A DNA stretch of 64,000 bases from Phytophthora quininea (Eukaryota; Oomycota; Peronosporomycetes; Peronosporales; Peronosporaceae): NCBI GenBank assembly GCA_011947345.1, contig JAAVTG010000880.1, positions 36,419 through 100,418 of the forward strand, in the 5' to 3' direction. The position numbers and the translations under genes were made by a program. Numbering within the stretch: position 1 is the stretch's first letter; each line of letters begins with the position of its first letter. Under the pieces are notes generated by a model that saw only the letters and a program-made list of their open reading frames with translations, made no database searches and was not told the DNA's origin. Shown in pieces: positions 1-16,190 of the stretch.

Positions 1-1990
1 TATCCACACTGTGGCTGTGACGACGTTCTGCTGTGACGTCTCCGAACTGGACTTGTTGCGGCTGGCTGCTGGGCCAGTTGATCGGTTAGTTCGCGCCACT
101 GAGATGCAAAGCACGTGAATGTCTTCGCCTCCATTAGATGGAAGCACAAGGACAGCGCGAGTGCAAGACCTTCCGCTACAATTCAACAAATACGCCATTA
201 GAATTTGAGAAACAGACTGCAACATTTTATGCGAACTCACACGTAGAAGTGCCTCGACAGATATCGTCGATCAAAACCAGCGACATCGGCGTCATCGTCG
301 AGAAAATGGAGCTCATCTCCTGCATCTCCGTCATGAAAGTTGAGTAGCCGTAAAGCTGCTGGTCGTAGGCTCCAGCTCGCAGGTAGATTGCGTCGAATAT
401 CGGTAACACGGCTTCTTTGCACGGCACAAAACAGCCGAGTTGGTTAAGCATGACAGTAAGACCCACTAGGTGCAGCAAGCCAAGGTGGTTATGGTCGGAA
501 TTCTCATCACCATCAAGCAGTAGAAATGTTTTCCCATCAAGACGCGAAAGCTCAACCGCCACCTTGTCCCTGGCTGAGTATTCGCCATTACCATCGCTTG
601 ATGAATCAGCTCTGAAAGGATCATATAAATCCTCAAGTATGAGAATACGCTGATCCGCAGATGCAGCCTCGTCACTGATAAAGGTCGGCGCACCTGCCCG
701 AACAAACTTGTGTTTGTGCGAGACCAGGGCAAAGCTGACCAAAACATCCAATTCTGCGATACGAATAACAAGCTCATCAAGAAAGCCTCGAAATCGCGAC
801 TGGAAGACTGTCATCAAGAACTCAACTAACGAGAATTCAGCTTCTTCGTAACTTCTCTTCAGTGTTTCCCATTTGGCGCTCAACGAGCCAATCAGTGGTG
901 TGGAGAACCATACACCTGAAGCTCTAGAAGCACGAAGCACACTAAGCGTCTTCCCACTCTGTTGCTGGACTCGATGGCTTTCCTGTCGAGAAACTCGTAG
1001 CACCATCCCCATTCTCGCAACATTTGGTTGGTCGTTATCAGGATAAATGACTTTAATTTTGCTTTCCGAAATACCAAGGAGTTTAGCCGTCTGTGTATTG
1101 GGGACAAGGATTAGTGACATGCTATTGATCAAACATATACGAGAAGTGCTGTACCTGTTGCACAGCTGTGGTGGCTTCCATTTCACATTGTTGCATTGAC
1201 TTACGAAGATCGCGCAAATGCGTCGTCGAGTATCTCATGTCGTCTTGAGACTCTACGACAGATTCAGCATCTTGATCGAGGTCAGCGATTGTTTCTTGGA
1301 TAATACGACAAAATGGCTGGAGATCTCGAGACAACAGCTCTTGGAGTGGACGAAGTTGTAAGGAATAGAGAGCATCCAGATCTGATGTCCATCCGGGTCT
1401 CTCCATACAATTATTCGCCAGCACACAAAGTTCGCTTAGCCACTTCTCAAGGCCCCCAAACTCCTGCAATAAGAAAGCGATTAGTTTTTTTTTCTAATGA
1501 ATGCCCAACACGTTTTCGTACCACAAGTGACAATTTGCAATCTTTCAGGTGACCGAACTATCGGAATTTGATGTGAATGTTGGCAGTTCTCGTTCATATT
1601 TCTTCACTTGCTGAAAAAGTCCCGACAATTCCCATAGAACTTTGTTTTCGGTGGCTACTGCATTGACAATGGCAGTCACTGTATCAAGGCGCTCCTCGAT
1701 AAGTTCTGCGTCTGTACAGGGCCGTCCAATCCACTAAAAACAATCGTACAGTTAAAATAAATAAAAATATAAAAAATAATAGTAAGGCCACAAAAACTTA
1801 CCTGTTTGAGGCTTTGTCGACCTCTCTTGGTGCTGCAGGACGGCGCCAGTAAGCTAAACAGCGACGGAAGACGGGTTTTAGACGATGATGTAGCCACGAA
1901 GGCTTCTCTGGCCGCTTTGTTCAGCCTGGAAACACATACAAACTGGTCATGTCAATGAGAGCAAGCTTTTAGTATGCACCAGTAACAAAC
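1..1990 (-). CDS. MSH2-like MutS homologue lacking the Walker A P-loop (3' end outside window)
   Basis: Probable exons on the minus strand are about 1990-1972, 1927-1802, 1733 to about 1612, about 1468-1155, 1090 to about 240, and 175 to beyond position 1. The product has the MutS lever/clamp region (GRQSLKQ, then WIGRPCTDAELIEERLD) and the ATPase domain with LGCFVPC, YGYSTFMTEM and LIDDICRGTSTSEG, closest by eye to MSH2. Where MutS proteins have GPNxGGKST this one reads LLLDGDENSDHNHLGLL, so the P-loop lysine is missing, and Walker B is DD instead of DE. Only about 100 bp separate the first coding exon from the end of SNU114, so there is no room for the mismatch-binding and connector domains. 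Near position 60 a conserved-looking segment lies in another frame. It may be an ATPase-dead paralogue or a decaying copy. Exon borders are inferred from GT-AG sites and the intron near 1470-1610 is uncertain. Confidence 0.75.
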
Positions 1991-2074
1991 ATACTCCATC
2001 AAACTTCCTCTAACAAATCCTGCTAATTACGAATTTGGAGTTGGACTAAAGTCCACATTGATTGTCTTCCTCCT

Positions 2075-5000
2075 CTACATGAGGTTCTGCAACTCAACTT
2101 CATGCCTCTCTAACTCTCTCAGCATGGGCTCGTCAAAGTACTTGCTGACGTTGACGTCTTCACTCAGTCCCTTGCGACGTCGAGTCTTGACCATGAATTC
2201 ACGAGCCAAGTCGTTGACCGGTGCCGGTTCTAGAGGACGAAGCACGACGTTCGTGTCCAGAGGGTCTCCCGGCACCACTGCCCAGTGGTCGAACACTTGT
2301 GTGATGAAGGCCTGGCCCTGTGTGAACACACGCAGATCTGTCTCAAGTCCGAACGACTCAATGACCGGCACGAAACCACGGACTGTGTACAGCGGAGAGC
2401 CCGCCTTAGGAGCATCGTGGGTGATGTGGCCACGACGACGACTCAAAACCTGGTAGAGCGACGACACTGTGTCTGCGGGGCACTGGATTTCGAGCGCATA
2501 CATGGGCTCTAGCATGCGCGGCGTTGCTGTGAGGAAAGCCGAGTATGATACTCGACGAGATGTCGGAATGACCTGACCACCACCGCGGTGGATTGGCTCG
2601 GATGCGATCGTCGCATCAAGGATCTTAAACTTGGTGTTACGGATGGGCTCGTCACACAACGGACCCTCACGACAACTCCATTGGAATCCTTGGACGATGC
2701 TGTCTTTGATCATACCCAGGGATTTCTTGTTTACCTCGGTGGACAGCGTGTCGTCGAGCAGCACATTCGGTCCATTACTTTCAGGCCCAAACGCCCACAC
2801 CGATCGAGCAGCAAGTACGTCCCACTTGTAGTTGGTCTGGAAAAAGCTGGCGACGTCCTTCTTGTTCATCTGTTCCGAGTTTCAGTAAGTAAACTGCACT
2901 TTGCAACAGAATACAATACGTACGTCTAGTTTAATCGCGCCCGACTCGATATCTTGGGCAAGTCCGTTGTCTAAGGGCTCGGAAATCATCGTAATCTTGT
3001 TCTTCCGGTTGGGAGTCTCGGCAAAGCACCTACATACAGTGTTAGTTGTCGTGTTTTGACCAATTAGATGGAGTTACTTACTGCACAGACGATGTCTCGG
3101 CAACGGTCTCACAGAAAGCAACGACAGGATCAGCCACCTTAATCTCGATCTCGGAGTACATGCGTCGAAGATCGTGTAGGATGCAGTCTGCTGCCAGCTC
3201 TCCAGTACACAGAATAACGTGCTCGCCACTCTCTTCAACCTTTGTGCGGACAAGCGGATAGCTCTTGTGATTTTGCGCAAGCCTTCGAGCATTTTCGGCA
3301 ACTCGGCGGGGTTCAGAGGTTCCACTGCTAGCTTCATAACAGCGGTAGAGCTAAAGGCAATGTGGATGGGACGGAAGATCCCGATCTCTTCGTCCTGTAG
3401 CAAGTCTTCGTCGACGTCTGTGATCGTAGCGCTCTTGGTAATCGAAGAGTCGACGCCCTCAAGGAGCACCCAATTGCCCGCTGGAATGCGATTAACTTGG
3501 ATTTTGTAGCGCCCTGAGCGACACAAACGCTCTCAATCGTCCGCGTGCACATGTCTTCGTCGTCTTCAGCGCTGTAAGCTTCTCCTAACACCTTCACGTC
3601 CTTGTTTTCATGAACTTCGCCGGAATACACTCGACCAAAGGCACTGAATGTAGTGCCATCAGGTGACGAGTACAACTTCACTATGTTAATCATCAGTGGC
3701 CCCTTCGAGTCACAGGATAGGATGCCCTGCACCGCCGTAAACTCGGACGACTGGTTGCCCGTGTAAATGCTTTCTAGTTTTGTCTTTGCGGTCACCAATG
3801 GCGATGGAACATGTTCTACAACCATGTCCATAAAACCAGTCGTGACGTTGCCGAAGAACTTGCCAAGTACAAGCTTGAGGAGCGGGCGAGGGTTCAGATT
3901 TAACTCTTCCTTCCGCAAGCGAAGACCCATCGCACGTAGCGACACCGACAGTTCCTTCGGGTCGCCATTCAGCACCTTCGAGTACATTTTATACAGTGGC
4001 TCCAGCACAAACTGGATGAACGAGCGTAGAGCTCCAGGGTATGGCTACAATTCACGCACAACCATCAGTCACTGAACAATATTCCTACATTCAATAACGT
4101 ACCGGTTTCTTAGCGAACGTGCGCGTCTGTGGGTTATAGTATCGGTCTCCCCAGAACCGAGCCGCCAACGCAGACGGTGGAACGCCAGGGTATGTTTCCG
4201 CATAAATGTGTGCGAATGACTCGAGCGTGAAGCTCCAGCCGTGCTGTCCCGAGGCAAAGCACACGTTACCAAGCTCAGGCGACAGCCGCTGCTTTTCCTT
4301 GCCGGCCGGCGTGTTATCGTCGATAATAACATTAATCTCCTCGATCGTGTGCAGAAGCTTAAAGTACGCGTCCGCCGGCGGTAGTTTGAGCTCAATGATG
4401 AGGCGATCCACCTTATTAACCACCAACACGAGCGCGACATTCGCTCGCAGCGCAGCCTTGACCAAACGCTCCGTCTATCATCGCCATACGAAGCAAAATA
4501 ATTAGCTTAAAAATCAATAAATAAAACATAATCTCGACCCACGTTCATCATGACGCCTTCGATAGCGTCCACCACGATGACTGCGCCATCCGCCACTTGC
4601 AGTGCCGCCGTCGTTTCATCCGAGAAATTAACATGTCCAGGACAGTCCAGCACATTCAGCAAATAGTGTTTTCCCCTCGAAGTGGGCAGCACCAAGGACA
4701 CAGGAGCGCTCTTGATGCTGACTTTGCGCTCCTGCTCGTCCTTCCTAGTGTCTGTAAATCTCTTCTCCACTGCTGGATCCCATTTGTCCATGTGTGTCTG
4801 CTGCACCAGCAGATCAGTGAATAATGTTTTACCGTGGTGGAGGTCTCCGATCACCGCCACGTGACGGATCAGCTGCGGGTGGTCCATCAGCGACGTTAGA
4901 AACTGCGTCGAGTAGGTGGTGCGAGGCACCTTCTGCTCCAGTACTGAGAAGCTCTTGGTCTTGACCGGTTCAATGATAGGTGTCTCAATAGTCTGAGCAT

Positions 5001-5361
5001 CCTCTTCCATGACCAGCGTCTCGGCGTCTCCGTAGACTTCACTGGCGTCCGGATAATACTGTTTGTCCTCGTGTAATACAATGGCATTCTCGTCCTCCAC
5101 GTAGGCGTTCTGCAACGCCAAAGCGTCCATCTGATGCCCTGCATCGTCCACTGTTTCTACATTCAATTAAAAAATAAGTATTTCAACTAGGAGTTTGAGT
5201 TAGAAGTACTGACTGCGAGCGTCTTCGTCGTCGCTGCGCTCGCTCTCGTTGTCGGACGGCGCCTCGTGCTCAGACTCGTTGTCAGACGACTCCTCGCTGT
5301 CGCTGCTGTGCAGCTCCGGGCCAATGTAGTTGCCGAACTCGTCGTACAGGGACTCGTCCAT
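2075..5361 (-). CDS. SNU114: U5 snRNP GTPase SNU114 / EFTUD2
   Basis: EF-G-like GTPase of the U5 snRNP that drives spliceosome remodelling in the nucleus. Six exons: 5361-5214, 5156-4543, 4474-4103, 4044-3082, 3030-2924 and 2869-2075, joined by introns of about 50-70 bp. The product is about 999 residues, as expected for the family (human about 972). It begins [17 protein letters not shown] with an acidic tail, has the G1 motif GDLHHGKT, the G3 motif DCPGHVNF and the G4 motif NKVD, then EF-2-like domains with [13 protein letters not shown] and ends in [19 protein letters not shown]. Three isolated 1-nt shifts break the frame: near 3512-3516, in the run of four T at 3271-3274, and an extra base near 3000. 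Sequence on both sides matches the family closely, so I take them as sequencing indels. The start is the first ATG before the conserved acidic N-terminus. Confidence 0.97.
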
Positions 5362-5514
5362 GGTGGGGAAGTTGACGATGGCCGGGCCAATGGATTCGAA
5401 GGGATCTAATATTTTGATTGGTTAAAACGGAAATTATATATTTTTCAATTTTGAGGACAAAGGTGGACAGTCTTGTGGACACGTTTCCATCGAAAAAATG
5501 CTACATTTTATGTT

Positions 5515-9014
<3,500 letters not shown>

Positions 9015-9340
9015 GGCGACGCTCACCCCGTCGAGCAGTTGGCGCTCTGGGGGAGCAGCAGGCGCCGCTGGACGGACGGTTTTCTGCAACAACTTTCAGA
9101 GGGTTTGAACCTCTCAAATTTGTTAGTGATGACATGAGTGGCCAGGAAACATCTCAGCCGCTTGGAGTTCGCAATGGATCACCAAGATTTCGTTGTCATG
9201 TGCACACTGCATCGATTTACTTATTTATAATTCCCCTGCTGTTGAAAACGGGGTGTTTCTGCTTGAGAAAAAATACTTCTACTGCTACAGTACTCCCTTC
9301 TCTGGGGTGGTGGTGATCTCCTTCTGTCGGAGCAGCTTGT

Positions 9341-10443
9341 TCACCCGCAGACGGCCGTGCAGCTGTTCCTAGCCTCAAGATAACCAAACAACGCTCTCTC
9401 TTCGCATAAGTCCTCTTCGAGCTCCACTTCCGGGACGGTGGGCAATATACACTTGGGCGGAGGCGGCGCCGAGCTGGACCGCGACCGTTGCGGCGGTGTG
9501 TTTGTGTAGCTCTCGCCTTCCCCACGTATGTGACGCGGGTGAGCGAGTGCACCCAGTTCCTCTTGGAGCTCTTGGTGTCGGCTGTGAGGATCACGCGCTC
9601 CCCATTGGCCTTGATGACGTAGAACATCAAGCCAATCTCAGTCGGCAGTGTAGCGCCAAACAGGTCGAGCTTCTTCTGCATGGACAGCGTCTGGCAGTCC
9701 TGTACTCTTAGCACCGTCAGCTGGGTTTTGAGTCCTGTGTTTTTGGCTGCATGGGCTGCAGAATTGTACATGCAGAGCTGGTGGCCTCTCAGCAGACAGT
9801 AGTAGCGGCGGTTCTGGAAGAACGGCGCGTTAACTGGCAGTGATAGAAAGCCCTGTTCCAGGATGGTGTTCTCGGGCATGCCGGCGAAGCGGCACTCGCG
9901 CACGACCTGCTTGGCGTCGTGCTCCATCTCGCCCAGCTCCTGGGATGAGTAGTGGTACCTGGCCTTCTCCTCCTCAGTGCAGAGCGGTCGCTCGAACTCC
10001 TGTCCGAGCTGGGCAGCATCCTCTGGGAAGCGCACGCGGCGGTGCTTGCCGCTGGTGTCCTTGAGCCCCATGGCCTCGATGTACGAGGTCCATTTGGCCG
10101 AGATGGCGTTGGGTGACTTCTTAAGACTGGGCGCGAGGGACGAGGTCGAGTCTCGGCGGAAGACTGCGAAGGGCAACGAAGACGTGGGGGAGGCGGTGGC
10201 GTCTTGGTTCTGGTTCTGCTTGTGGTCCTCGGGGCTCAGATCCAGCCACCTCTTGAGGTGCGAGCGGCGCGACTGGCGGCGCTGGTTCTCGCACTCGAGG
10301 CGGCGAGCTTCTCGGACGAGGCGCATGGCGTTTTGGCAGTGCGGAGGCTTGGGGACTGAACGCCTTCGTGCCGTCGTGCGGGTTAAACACCGATGGACGG
10401 ATCCGTGCCGGTCGTGAATCGAAAAGGGAATGAGACGCCACAT
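9341..10443 (-). CDS. PH-domain protein
   Basis: Single-exon gene for a protein of about 365 residues. The N-terminal third is basic and low in complexity (RLVREARRLECENQRRQSRR). A pleckstrin homology domain follows at about residues 205-320: it begins near ILEQGFLSLPVNAPFFQNRR, continues with YYCLLRGHQLCMY and closes with the usual helix containing Trp (SSKRNWVHSLTR). A 1-nt shift in the C-run at 9520-9523 separates the PH domain from a Ser/Pro-rich then acidic tail (SSSAPPPPK, PEVELEEDL) that stops at 9341. Without the shift the original frame reads on as Arg-rich sequence to about 9217, which looks less natural. The ATG at 10443 keeps one frame into the PH region; the ATG inside NAMRLVREA is an alternative. 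It lies upstream of the BEACH gene on the same strand. PH domains bind phosphoinositides or proteins; no partner can be inferred. Confidence 0.7.
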
Positions 10444-11775
10444 GCGCCTTGAGCCTGCTGGTGTTGAAGAAAGCCAGCGCCAGCTGTTCGGAATAAAGCG
10501 ACAGGGCGGTGCTGTTTCACTGCATCTGCTTGGTTTCTTATTGGCGCGTCAGTTAAGTGCGTGGCAATTGGGGCTTCTCGCCGTTATGGGCCGGCAGCGT
10601 CAAGTGAAAACGTCGCCAGTCTTCCTCGATGCCATATCGCATGGTATTATCGGGGGCGAACCGCGGCGCAGCTTGGTCTTGAGGACGCCGACCAAGGACG
10701 CCGGACCTACGATTTCCGCGTGTCTCGACGCCCCGCGAGTTTTTGCCGCGTCTGCGACTGCCACCCACACAATTCCTCTGATCGGCCACCGGCGCGCCGT
10801 CTGCAGACCTTCGGAGATTGGCCTGCCGTGCATGGAGAATCGAGTGAAAGCCTGCTGATGAACGTCGGGCATTGTTCACACGCTTGGCATGAACAAGTTG
10901 GCAAGCGGAATTGGTGGTCGATGCTGAGGCGACGGAAACGCGCGCAAGTCACCGCTCATCCTTTTGACTCGACGTTTGTATGGGATCGTGTCCCGCTTGA
11001 ACTTTTGAAACCTCAGGTGCCCCGCGTCGAGTGCTCACTTGGATCACGTCGATGATCGGCCCACAGACGACCAAGATGAGAGCCGCGCTGTCCGTCCGGC
11101 CGACGAGCCGTCTTGCTAGCAGCTATGCATACCTTGTGCAGAAGCTAAACGTTTTCAACAGCGCCTCTGCTTGCCGAAAAATACGCTGCGGCTGGAGGAT
11201 ACCTCTTCAATTGTTCTACGCGTTACTGTATCTTGTGGCGCAGGTACCACGACTAGCGATGTGCAATGCAGGCAATGCGAGTCGGAGCCTGCACTTGCCA
11301 GGATAGCCCCACAACGGGGCTCTGCTCTCTTGCAACACGGACCGACAAGGCTGTCCAAGAATTAGCATAGCCAAAGGTTGTGCTGCCTCACGCGAGTCCT
11401 TGCATCGACACAACAACGCTTCCTGCTCGACAATGGCTGCGGGACACACGAAGCTCGCTCGACCCACAAGATCGCAGGAGATGCGTCTCGGCGGTGCCGA
11501 GAGATCATTTCGTCGTGAAATGTCCAGGTGTCTAGCCTGGCAAAAGGTTGAGAACAGCGGCTCGGTGCATGTTCGCAATGACACCGTTGCGCGGTGTTGT
11601 TATAGTGCTAGCTAGCACTTCTGTCCCATGGCAAACTGCTCGCAAGAAAACATCTTCAACGAGGACTACTTAGTCGAGGTGAGTACTTATATCACTTTTG
11701 TGTTACAGGTAAATTGATGGCAACTTACTCAAAATAGGATTTCCCCCGTCGCGCCATTTTTCAAACGCTGCAAAC
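10444..11775. other. Intergenic stretch without a confident gene
   Basis: About 1.3 kb between the divergently placed PH-domain and LRRCC1-like genes. It has several open frames of 70-165 codons on both strands (for example 10561-11055 plus and 11216-11584 minus), but they overlap in antisense, are Arg/Ser/Pro-rich as GC-rich random frames are, and show no domain I recognise. I see no transposase, RNA gene or repeat. A short transcribed leader for the LRRCC1-like gene may lie near 11690-11775. Confidence 0.5.
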
Positions 11776-14700
11776 ATGGAAGCGCCTCCGCCCGAGCCCG
11801 ACGACGCCGCGCCGCCTCTGGGCGCCATTGTGCTCAGCCACGTCAACACTGGGCTGGAGTTTGTGGACGACCTCGCCAGCGACGATGAGCAGGACTCGCT
11901 GGTGGAGCAGATGAACCTGCACGGCAACAACATTCAAATGATGGACGGGCTCGAGGCTTTCACTGGGTAACTCCATTCAAAAGCTTACTAGTACAATATA
12001 AATGAAGATCAGGTACACATTACTCTTTTTTATTGCAGATTAGTGGAGTTGTGTCTGTCGAGCAACTACATCGAGGTACGGGTGGTATTTTATTTGTTGT
12101 TAAGATATAAAAAAAATCATAGCACACTATTTTTTTACTTGTGCTATGGCAGGAGATTGCGTTCCATTCACTGCAGCCACTGCTGCATCTTCGGGTGTTG
12201 GATCTGTCGGCCAACAGGTCAATTGTGTTGCTTGCAATATGTATTTTCAAGTATTCACTTTCTTTCATTTATAGTATCTCGTCAACACTTGGGTTCCCTC
12301 AGCTGCCACGGTTGGAAGAGCTCTCCATGGCACACAACTGGTGGGTGTTGTTTTACTGCATACGTATTTAAGGGTTATATGGCACTTAATGCTTGTTCTG
12401 GGCCGGCAGTCTGCAGTGTTTGGAAGGCTTAGTGCGTCCTATCAAGTTCCCCAAGCTACGATACTTGGATCTACGCGGAAACGAGATTGCCGGCTTTAAT
12501 GATGTGATTTCGTTGCAGCGTCTAAAGGTGACGAAAACTTCATGCTCGCACTAGAAAATTAAAGTTTTGACGGTGATTTTGCTCAGAGATTATCTCACCT
12601 CCGCCTTCAAGCAGCGGATGGCAGCCAAGCGAATCCGATCTGCGATCTTGACGACTACCAACACGCTATCATTAAGGTAGTCATGGTAGCTGAAGGTGTA
12701 GTTGGTTTCTTACATGCGATTTGTCTCTTACGGTAGATGCTACCAAATCTGGAATTGCTGGACGAGGAAGAAGTGGAATTTCTGAAAGAAATGGGAAGTC
12801 TTCACATGCCCAAGTATCGATCGCTAATGCGGAGAATCGTAGACAGCAAGCGTGCTGACCGATACCATGGAAAAAGCCCCCGCGATAGGAGGCGAGAGTC
12901 GTCACTAACCTTAGAGCACAACGTTCGAGAGCGAGGGCAAGAAAACCGACAACCAAGCAATCGTTTGACACAACGCAGAGCATTTGCTTCACCCCCAAAC
13001 TCCAAGTGATCGCGGAGCCGGACGACACGAGACGTTTTGGAAATGGAAATCCTGTTCAAAAGGAACGCAGCTCTGTTGAGAATGCTAAACGAGAAGATTC
13101 TCCGGTGCCCCAGATGCCGCCACCGCCTCCACCTCCACCTGAAATATCTGATTATTGTAAACCAGAGCGAATTGTTGTAAAAGATTGCGGGACAAATACT
13201 GAGGTGGATGTAGAGAAGGATGTATTACAGCGTGAACGAATCATGGCCAAGAAAGAGACCGAGATTCTTGAGAAGGAGAAAATATTCCTCTCACGGGAGA
13301 ACGAATTCTTCGTCAAGGAGAAAGAGTACAAGGATCAAATTGCCAGTCTTCAGGAGGAGTTGGAGGATGCCAAGTTACGAGCAACAAAAGCAGAGTCGAC
13401 GGTGCTCGAAATGTCAAACCACTGGCTGCAGAAGGAGAAAGAGCATGTTGTTGCAGGGGCTGCGACTGATGAAGGTTCGGACGCAATTCAAGAAGCTCAG
13501 AATAAGAAAGATGAATGGGAAGCCGCGTTAGCTCGTATGGAAGAATCTCACAAACGAGATCTAGAACAGTTCAGCACTGAGAAAGACAAGCTAGAAGGGG
13601 AGCTAGCGGCGCTGAAGGAAACTTTTACCGCTGCTAGCCAGAAGCTACAGGGCACTGAAGAATCCTTACAGCAACAAATGGTCGTGGTTGAGAAGTTTAA
13701 AGCCAAGGTAGATGACACTACTAGGGAATTGGAGCTTGCTCGAAAGTCACATGAAGCGGCTGCTGCTCAACTCTCCGATGAAGTCCGGTATCATAAAGAC
13801 CGATGCGACGAAGCAGACAAGAGAAACCTACACTTAGAGAAGCAAGTTGCCGAGCTGAAAGCTAACGTCGAGACTGTCTACAACAAATGTATCGAAAAAG
13901 ATGACGCGGTTCAACACCTGAAAAGGAGTTTGGTTGCTCGGCAGGAGGAACTCGAGGCGCTGAGACTGCAGTATGGGAAAGACAGCGAGCGACAAGATAA
14001 GTTGCAGCAACAGCAGCAAGATCTATACGAAAGGCAGCTGCAAGCTTCTATCATTCAAGTCGAAATGGAGTTCCGAAAAGAACACCAGCAATCCTCTCAG
14101 AAGTTCCAGTCGCTGCAGCGAAAAACTCAAGAGCGTTTGAAGGAGATCAAACGAGTTCGTGAAGCCTACCAAAAGAGTCTCCATCGCGAAGCCGCTGCTA
14201 AAGCAGAAATCGAGAAGCTGCAAGCTATCCTAGAAGATGATAAGAAAAAGCTCTTCGTCGAAGACGTCAAGCGGTCCGATGCGTTTAAAGCGGAAATTCG
14301 GTCCAGAAAGGAGAAATATCGCCAACTGGAAGAACAGTTAGCTGAAGAGCAGAAGAAAAGCGCTCAGGTCGCAGTTTTGAGCGGAGAGCTCGACGAAAAT
14401 CAAGTAGAAATCGAGCGGCTGCAGCAGGAGATTCAACACTTCGAACAGCAACAAGACAAGTGGAAAAAGTTGGAGGATGATTTACGTGCTGCCTTGAAAG
14501 TGAAGGATGTGATGCTCGCAGATCAACAACGTCAGATCAAAGAGTTGGGCGATCATCGTCGACAAAGCGAAGGGCAATTCAATGACGAAATAGCCGAGCT
14601 ACAAGCGCAAATCGAGGATACTGAGGCAGCGCTGGATGAAAGTCTGCAGAAATGTGCCGATGAGGAAGTTGAGAATGAAAAACTAGCTGCTAAGATAACA

Positions 14701-15244
14701 GAGTTAGAAGAAGACGTCCCAGAAAAGGAGAAGCAACTCCGTTTGCTAGCTGAGGAGCTCGAACAAAGGTATCCGCACTGGAGTTTATCGACCAGGAGAT
14801 GCAACGAATGCGTACTGCGCTCGAAGATCAAGACACTCTCTTTCAGAAACGCCTTCAAAAACATCTAGAGCAACAGCGTGAAGAGGTCGAGCGTGTTCGA
14901 GCTGGGGCAGAGGAGGAACGAGAACTCCAAATTCGGGAGTGGGAAGCTGAGCGAAGTGAAATGATGCGAAAGTATGAGGTGCTTGCGAGCGAGATGAAAG
15001 ACATAGCAGCTCAGAACACCCAGTTGCGTACAGCACTTGATCAAGAGCGTCGACGAAACGCTCAAAACGATCGAGATACGCGCATATTGCTGGCACAGGT
15101 AAACCTCATGAGCTATTTGCTGTGCCGTCCATCTAATACTCACGACGCTTTCTCACAAAGATTGATCGGGAACGGCAAGCCAAGAAAGAGAACCTGCGGC
15201 AGATCAAGTCTTTGTTCGAGCAATTGCAGAAGGAGGGGTCATAA
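11776..15244 (+). CDS. LRRCC1: LRRCC1-like centrosomal leucine-rich-repeat coiled-coil protein
   Basis: Exons are 11776-11966, 12039-12075, 12153-12217, 12275-12340, 12410-12527, 12587-12676, 12737-15098 and 15161-15244. The small exons encode SDS22-type leucine-rich repeats (LVELCLSSNYIE, LRVLDLSANS, LEELSMAHNC, LRYLDLRGNEIAGFNDV) closed by the LRR cap NPICDLDDYQHAIIKMLPNL, which resembles vertebrate LRRCC1. A proline run (PPPPPPPP) and about 650 residues of heptad coiled coil follow, ending in EQLQKEGS. Vertebrate LRRCC1 (CLERC) acts at centrioles and in cilium formation; a basal-body role here is inferred. Two 1-nt shifts occur, in the C5 run near 12992 and in the AAA near 14777, and the coiled coil continues across both. 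It converges on the CEP19-like gene with 30 bp between stop codons. Centriolin also has LRRs and coiled coil but fits the LRR cap less well. Confidence 0.8.
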
Positions 15245-15274
15245 CGTCCGTGGCAATTCAGTAAGTAATTGGAC

Positions 15275-16080
15275 TTAAAACGAGTCCTCATCGCTTCCGT
15301 CCTCGGAAAAGTACTCGAGGTCCTCCGAGTAAACCTCCTCCTCGCTGATATCGGATTCGCTTCGTAGCGCCTTGGTCTTCCTGGCGTCCTCTTCTGCTTC
15401 CTGCTTTTGCTCTTCGGTTATAGACGCATCAAGTGACTGTTTCCCTGTATTGTCTTCGTCCGAGTGCTCCGCTTCGTCATGGGTATCAACATTGTTCGAG
15501 GTAGGATTTATAACTGCTTCGTCGTGACTTTCTTCATGATCACTGACATCTTGCGATAGGAACATGCCTCGATTGGGATACTCTTCAGTTGTGGCCAGGA
15601 ACCGAGACCTGATCTCGTGGCTTTCTGATTGTGAAGCTTCAGCTGCAGACTCCTCCATTGCAGACGCTTCCATCACACTTTCATCCATTGCACTCTCCTC
15701 GAACTCGCTTCCACTAACGTCGTGTTGGTCTTGTTGTTCCTGTAAGTTAGATTCGACCGGAGAAGGTTGTCTTTCTTCATTCACAGACGTTGCAGGGCCT
15801 GGTAAGTTTTCTACGAGACGATCGAGCAGACGTTTGAGTTGGTCTTCATTTACAATATCGGATGCGAGGAAGCGGTCGTTTTCCTTTGCAATTGACGCAA
15901 AATCTGTTCCGTCTCGGACGTCCGTGTCAACTTCGGGAGCTCCACAACATGAAGCTTCTTGACGGTGTCTGCGGGATTCTCACCCGTTGCATCGACGGCA
16001 CCATTCAGATCGTCTTCGTATTCCAGTGCGAGCGTTGGAATGGGGGTGTACTTGAGGCCAAAGCGGGTGGGGACGATCAT
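15275..16080 (-). CDS. CEP19-like protein with acidic C-terminal tail
   Basis: Intronless frame starting at the ATG before IVPTRFGLKYTPIPTLALEY. That segment, followed by KKLHVVELPKLT and then NEDQLKRLLDRLVENLPG, matches the layout of CEP19 proteins, which sit at centrioles and help recruit the RABL2-IFT machinery at the ciliary base. A 1-nt shift near 15925-15935 separates the two conserved parts. The C-terminal half (about 170 residues) is rich in Glu, Asp and Ser and ends DLEYFSEDGSDEDSF; it is longer than in animal CEP19 and looks disordered. Its neighbour LRRCC1 is also centrosomal by homology, which supports the call. Similarity is moderate and judged by eye, so a different small centrosomal family is possible. 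Confidence 0.6.
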
Positions 16081-16190
16081 GTTAAACTCGTACAAAGCGT
16101 TTGTGTCGTTTCACGCCGGAATTGTGGTATTTTATCAACGGCTCAAGATATGGTTGACACGGATGGGATTGTATTAGTAGTTGCCAAAGA

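Noticed and set aside
420..560. Possibility that the missing P-loop of the MutS homologue is hidden by a frame shift or intron
   Set aside because: Reading all three frames over the stretch gives no GxxxxGKS-like sequence, and the frame on both sides is the same without splice sites.
10561..11055. 164-codon open frame on the plus strand
   Set aside because: Arg/Ser/Pro-rich, overlapped by similar frames on the other strand, no recognisable domain.
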